Origin: JACROF01 sp964533055
GTDB lineage: Bacteria; Patescibacteriota; Microgenomatia; Levybacterales; UBA12049
Assembly: GCA_964533055.1 (NCBI GenBank)
Contig: CAZHKZ010000028.1
Span: 1-8,569 of the forward strand
Length of the DNA stretch: 8,569 nucleotides
Direction of reading: 5' to 3'
Shown here: positions 6,474 through 8,569 of the stretch, in pieces
Numbering within the stretch: position 1 is the first letter of the stretch
How the letters are laid out: every line of letters starts with the position of its first letter
Made by a program: the position numbers and the translations under genes
The notes under the pieces: generated by a model
Databases searched by the model: none
What the model saw: the letters and a program-made list of their open reading frames with translations, nothing else
Told to the model about the DNA's origin: nothing

Positions 6474-6506
6474 ACTCTTCTTTAATCTCCCGATTCAATC
6501 ACCTCA

Positions 6507-6537
6507 TTGACAAGCCATTCAGTTACTACTGTATGAT
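6507..6537 (+). promoter_or_regulatory. Promoter of the structured leader and cupredoxin-like gene
   Basis: A perfect TTGACA (6507-6512) and TATGAT (6532-6537) are separated by 19 bp, longer than the ideal 17 but tolerated by sigma70-type polymerases. Predicted initiation at about 6544 falls just before the first stem of the structured leader, which supports the reading. Confidence 0.6.
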
Positions 6538-6543
6538 AAATAT

Positions 6544-6703
6544 GTGAAACCCCCTCTTACTCATGTTCACTACGAGGGGTTAAGAAGTATAGGGGAAGCT
6601 TGCCACTCCGTAGCCCTACCTCATAGGTGCTTGGCAGTTGCTTAATAGTGAGGACGAAACCTGCCTTCGTTAAAATTTCGGCGGGCGAAAGGTGGTGATT
6701 ATT
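6544..6703 (+). ncRNA. Structured 5' leader RNA, candidate riboswitch or cis-regulatory element
   Basis: About 160 nt between the promoter and the only gene here with a clear ribosome-binding site. Visible helices: P1, AACCCCCTC (6548-6556) with GAGGGGTT (6574-6581), 8 pairs and one bulged C; P2, AAGC-T-TGCCA (6596-6605) with TGGCA-GTT-GCTT (6632-6643), 9 pairs; an apical ACCT-cat-AGGT (6618-6628); and P3, CCTGCC (6660-6665) with GGCGGG (6680-6685). The P1 loop TTCACTA (6566-6572) can pair with TAGTGAG (6646-6652), a long-range loop contact. P3 excludes a second hairpin, TTTCG-gcggg-CGAAA (6676-6690), whose 3' arm abuts and partly covers the ribosome-binding site. I could not match it to TPP, cobalamin, SAM, lysine, glycine, manganese, tetrahydrofolate, c-di-GMP, c-di-AMP, fluoride or guanidine classes, nor to tmRNA, SRP RNA or RNase P motifs, working from memory only. 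The preceding stretch, 6474-6506, shows no feature. Confidence 0.55.
6686..6697 (+). promoter_or_regulatory. Ribosome-binding site of the cupredoxin-like gene
   Basis: GAAAGGTGGTG ends about 7 nt before the ATG at 6704 and contains AAGGTGG, one mismatch from the AAGGAGG consensus. It decides the start at 6704 over the in-frame GTG at 6692, which lies inside it. It is the only good Shine-Dalgarno sequence in the window and overlaps the 3' arm of a leader hairpin. Confidence 0.6.
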
Positions 6704-7141
6704 ATGGCAAAGAAAGCAAAAAAGACAAAAGCTGCAGCATCCAAAGAGCATATATCACTTGCTGGAGAGCATTCATTACTTATCATCGTTGGAGGTGGTT
6801 TTATAGTTATCCTTCTTATTCTGATGATATTAGGCAGATCTTCAATGGCTCGAAGATATGCGATGATGGAAGATGAAACAACTCTGACAAAGGAAATTGC
6901 AGACAAAAATACAATCACTATCTCTGATGATACGGTGACACCTGATACTATCACAGTTCCTGTGGGCACACAGGTAACATGGATAAATGCAGGGGCAACA
7001 GATCGCAAGATCACATCATACAATGGAGCGTTCGATAGTGTAAATCTTGAGAACGGTGAAAGGTCGACATACATGTTCACGACTGCTGGGACATATACTT
7101 ACACAGTCGGGGAGATGACTGGCTCAGTTATCGTTGAGTAG
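6704..7141 (+). CDS. Membrane-anchored cupredoxin-fold protein lacking copper-ligand residues
   Basis: Encodes 145 residues. A Lys/Ala-rich start MAKKAKKTKAAASK precedes a transmembrane helix (about 25-43), placing residues ~55-145 outside the membrane. The outer part follows the plastocyanin/amicyanin-like pattern: TVTPDTITVPVGTQVTWINA (77-96), ITSYNGAFDS, a polar turn, TYMFTTAGTYTYTVGEMTG (122-140) and final strand SVIVE. In copper-binding relatives the first ligand is the His of a P-H-x-V motif, and the others are Cys, His and Met in a Y-x-C-x-x-H-x-x-M segment. Here the first is replaced by D-R-K-I (100-103), and the C-terminal segment is T-V-G-E-M, keeping only Met (M138). The domain has no Cys and no suitable His. 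It is therefore probably a structural or protein-binding beta sandwich rather than an electron carrier. The gene has a long structured leader and overlaps the opposite-strand gene by 18 bp at its 3' end. Confidence 0.88.
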   Translation: MAKKAKKTKAAASKEHISLAGEHSLLIIVGGGFIVILLILMILGRSSMARRYAMMEDETTLTKEIADKNTITISDDTVTPDTITVPVGTQVTWINAGATDRKITSYNGAFDSVNLENGERSTYMFTTAGTYTYTVGEMTGSVIVE

Positions 7142-8527
7142 GGTTTTGATTTTATGGACATTTTTTGTTGATAGAATATATCTGCAAATTATTTTGTATG
7201 TATCAAGATCAAATGAGTATGAGTATTCATCTTCAAGAAAGCTATCGTTCGTATCAGTCTGAACTTTATTTAATAGGCACCAGTTGTCGATAAGAAAGTA
7301 GTCAGTTTTACCCTCGATCTCATCCGTTTCTGTGATGATGATTTTTCCATTATATGGCCAGTTCTTTATTTTCTGTGTGCTAAATGCCTCAACAAACCTC
7401 ATATTATATGAAAGTGCACTTTCTTTTCCGATGCAGGCACCTCTGCACCTCTCAAGTCTATATCTAAAACATGCACCATTTGTTTTCTCTAGCCCCAGGA
7501 GTTTCTCGCAGAGGGAGTATTTAAGTGCAAGTGCACTTTGTGATTCTTTTGCCTGTCTTCGTGAGCGATAAATTCCAAGGTTGGTTTGGGTATCAGGAGG
7601 CTCAGATCCTGAGAGCTGTTCAAGTGAGGTGGTAAAATACCCATCTTCATTTTCATTTTTTTTAAGTATCAATAGCTCTTGAGTTTGACGAAGCATCTTA
7701 TTATAAAGCGGTAAATGCTCTTTAATCATTTTTGACTCAAGAAAGAGTGCGCCAAGTTCTCCAGCTGTCTTTATCGTTTCAATTCTTGTGATTTGTTGGC
7801 TAATATTCATTTCAGTCGGCGAAAGGATATCCGAAAAATGAGAGAGGACTCTGTCTTTGATGTTGATACTTTTGCCAATATAAAGTGGAAGAGTACCATC
7901 ACCATAAAATATATAGACCCCAGGTGATTCCGGGAGTGCATCTAGCATATGTGCATCTAGGTTCTTGGGGAGATAGGGCTTCTTAAGAGTTTTCTCAATT
8001 GCCTGTAAAAAGATATCAGGGTCCGTACTCTCCTTTGCCTTTCTGAAAAAATCATACGTTGCCTGAGCATCATCGAGAGCTCTATGTCTATTTGCTACTT
8101 GTATATCAAAATGAGCGATGATGGTATCAAGGTTGTGTCTAGGTAATGTCGGGAAGAGGGTTCTTGAAAATCTGACTGTGCAGAATTGCTTTGGTGAGAA
8201 AGATTTTTCAAGTCTTTTGAATTCACTTTTTAAGAATCCATAATCAAATCGTGCATTATGTGCAACAAATATTCTATCAACTAGGAGCTCTAGAATAGTA
8301 TCATGAATATCGCGAAAAGAAGGAGCGTTCTCCAATTCCTTTTGCGTGATGCCAGTCATTTCCTGGATCGATGGTGGAATGTGCGAGCCAGGGTTGATAA
8401 AGGATGAGTAGGTGGAAGTTACTGTATCGTCATCAACAAGGACGATTCCAATCTCAATGACGCGGTCATAACGAGATCTCACTCCAGTGGTCTCAAGATC
8501 AACAAATGCTAATTTACGAGGCAACAT
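7124..8527 (-). CDS. DnaQ-like 3'-5' exonuclease fused to UvrC/Cho-like GIY-YIG nuclease
   Basis: Encodes 467 residues. Residues 1-165 are a DEDDh exonuclease like the polymerase III epsilon proofreading subunit: FVDLETTG (D10, E12), the HNARFDYGFL motif (D95) and HRALDDA (H148, D153) supply all metal and catalytic residues. Residues ~198-280 are a GIY-YIG endonuclease: GVYIFY (203-208), LYIGKS (215-220), catalytic R226 in IKDRVLSHF, E264 in LFLESKMIKEHLPLYN and N276. The next part (about 330-370) has the UvrC-like LCEKLLGLEK and a Cys cluster, CFRYRLERCRGACIG (C353, C361, C365). UvrC's helix-hairpin-helix and RNase H-like 5' nuclease domains are absent, as in Cho. Similar epsilon/UvrC fusions are known in several bacterial phyla and are presumed to act in DNA repair or nucleotide-excision backup. 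ATG 8527 is preceded by a -10 box 8 nt away and no Shine-Dalgarno sequence. Its stop lies inside the 3' end of the convergent cupredoxin-like gene. Confidence 0.94.
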   Translation of the reverse strand: MLPRKLAFVDLETTGVRSRYDRVIEIGIVLVDDDTVTSTYSSFINPGSHIPPSIQEMTGITQKELENAPSFRDIHDTILELLVDRIFVAHNARFDYGFLKSEFKRLEKSFSPKQFCTVRFSRTLFPTLPRHNLDTIIAHFDIQVANRHRALDDAQATYDFFRKAKESTDPDIFLQAIEKTLKKPYLPKNLDAHMLDALPESPGVYIFYGDGTLPLYIGKSINIKDRVLSHFSDILSPTEMNISQQITRIETIKTAGELGALFLESKMIKEHLPLYNKMLRQTQELLILKKNENEDGYFTTSLEQLSGSEPPDTQTNLGIYRSRRQAKESQSALALKYSLCEKLLGLEKTNGACFRYRLERCRGACIGKESALSYNMRFVEAFSTQKIKNWPYNGKIIITETDEIEGKTDYFLIDNWCLLNKVQTDTNDSFLEDEYSYSFDLDTYKIICRYILSTKNVHKIKTLLNDN

Positions 8528-8534
8528 GAGGAGC

Positions 8535-8569
8535 TAGTATACAGAATCCAGTATAAAGTATAAAGTATA
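8535..8569 (-). repeat. 7-bp tandem repeat of -10-like units before the nuclease gene
   Basis: On the minus strand from the window edge, successive heptads are TATACTT, TATACTT, TATACTG, GATTCTG and TATACTA, so four of five contain TATACT. A more degenerate sixth, GCTCCTC, completes the register up to the ATG at 8527. All six have T at position 3 and CT at positions 5-6. The tract may extend beyond the window. Confidence 0.65.
8536..8541 (-). promoter_or_regulatory. Leaderless -10 box of the exonuclease/GIY-YIG gene
   Basis: TATACT on the minus strand (8541 to 8536) lies 8 nt from the ATG at 8527, leaving essentially no leader. The nucleotides next to the ATG (CTCCTC) resemble the complement of a Shine-Dalgarno sequence, not the sequence itself. 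No good -35 is visible and the upstream side is cut by the window edge. It is one unit of the 7-bp repeat. Confidence 0.5.

Noticed and set aside
6692..6703. GTG start for the cupredoxin-like protein
   Set aside because: It lies within the Shine-Dalgarno sequence that serves the ATG at 6704.
6544..6703. Leader region as tmRNA, SRP RNA, RNase P RNA or 5S rRNA
   Set aside because: None of the hallmark motifs of these RNAs was found on either strand; none could be tested with a covariance model here.
6557..6751. Minus-strand 64-codon ORF across the leader region
   Set aside because: It overlaps the structured leader and the start of a well-supported plus-strand gene, has a Cys/Phe-rich antisense-like composition and no visible promoter or ribosome-binding site.
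1..8569. Alternative genetic code with TGA as glycine
   Set aside because: TGA terminates the exonuclease gene at a sensible place and all other genes end at TAA or TAG without internal TGA.
1..8569. CRISPR array, insertion sequence, tRNA gene or phage module
   Set aside because: No regularly spaced 20-40-bp repeats, no transposase or integrase-like ORF with terminal inverted repeats, and no tRNA-like cloverleaf were seen.

Overview
The window is a gene-dense piece of bacterial chromosome, moderately AT-rich. It most resembles a Candidate Phyla Radiation (Patescibacteria) genome, and Saccharibacteria is my best guess. That assignment is an inference from overall character: compact, short or overlapping intergenic spaces; almost no Shine-Dalgarno sequences; several -10 boxes lying 6-8 nt from an ATG, as expected for leaderless mRNAs; and short membrane-anchored envelope proteins. 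No marker gene proves it. TGA is used as a stop (the exonuclease gene at the right end) and no long ORF needs TGA as a sense codon, so the code looks standard and not the Gracilibacteria/Absconditabacteria type.

Layout. Positions 1-1050 (minus strand) hold the first 350 codons of a gene running off the left edge. It appears to be a DNA-binding protein with two clear, and perhaps three, excisionase/MerR-like winged-helix modules. Divergently, from 1124, runs the conserved rpsF-ssb-rpsR cassette (bS6, single-stranded DNA-binding protein, bS18). It continues with very short gaps into a 273-aa protein with lipoyl/biotinyl-like hammerhead motifs and an S41 C-terminal processing protease. Two envelope genes follow on the same strand, each after a short AT-rich gap: an HtrA/DegP serine protease and a SurA-N-like membrane-anchored chaperone with a histone-H1-like Lys/Ser/Ala/Pro tail. 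Together the three make an extracytoplasmic protein quality-control block next to ribosomal genes. A 230-bp gap then carries a strong promoter and an apparently structured ~160-nt leader before a membrane-anchored cupredoxin-fold protein that lacks the expected copper-ligand His and Cys residues. The last gene, on the minus strand and overlapping its neighbour tail to tail by 18 bp, is a fusion of a DnaQ-like exonuclease and a UvrC/Cho-like GIY-YIG nuclease.

Most unusual points: the structured leader at 6544-6703 with mutually exclusive pairings near the only good ribosome-binding site in the window; two separate 7-bp-period repeat tracts directly in front of ssb and of the nuclease-fusion gene; the leaderless-promoter pattern; the multi-wHTH protein; the H1-like tail on a SurA-type chaperone; and the ligand-less cupredoxin. 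I see no rRNA, tRNA, CRISPR array, insertion sequence or clear intrinsic terminator.
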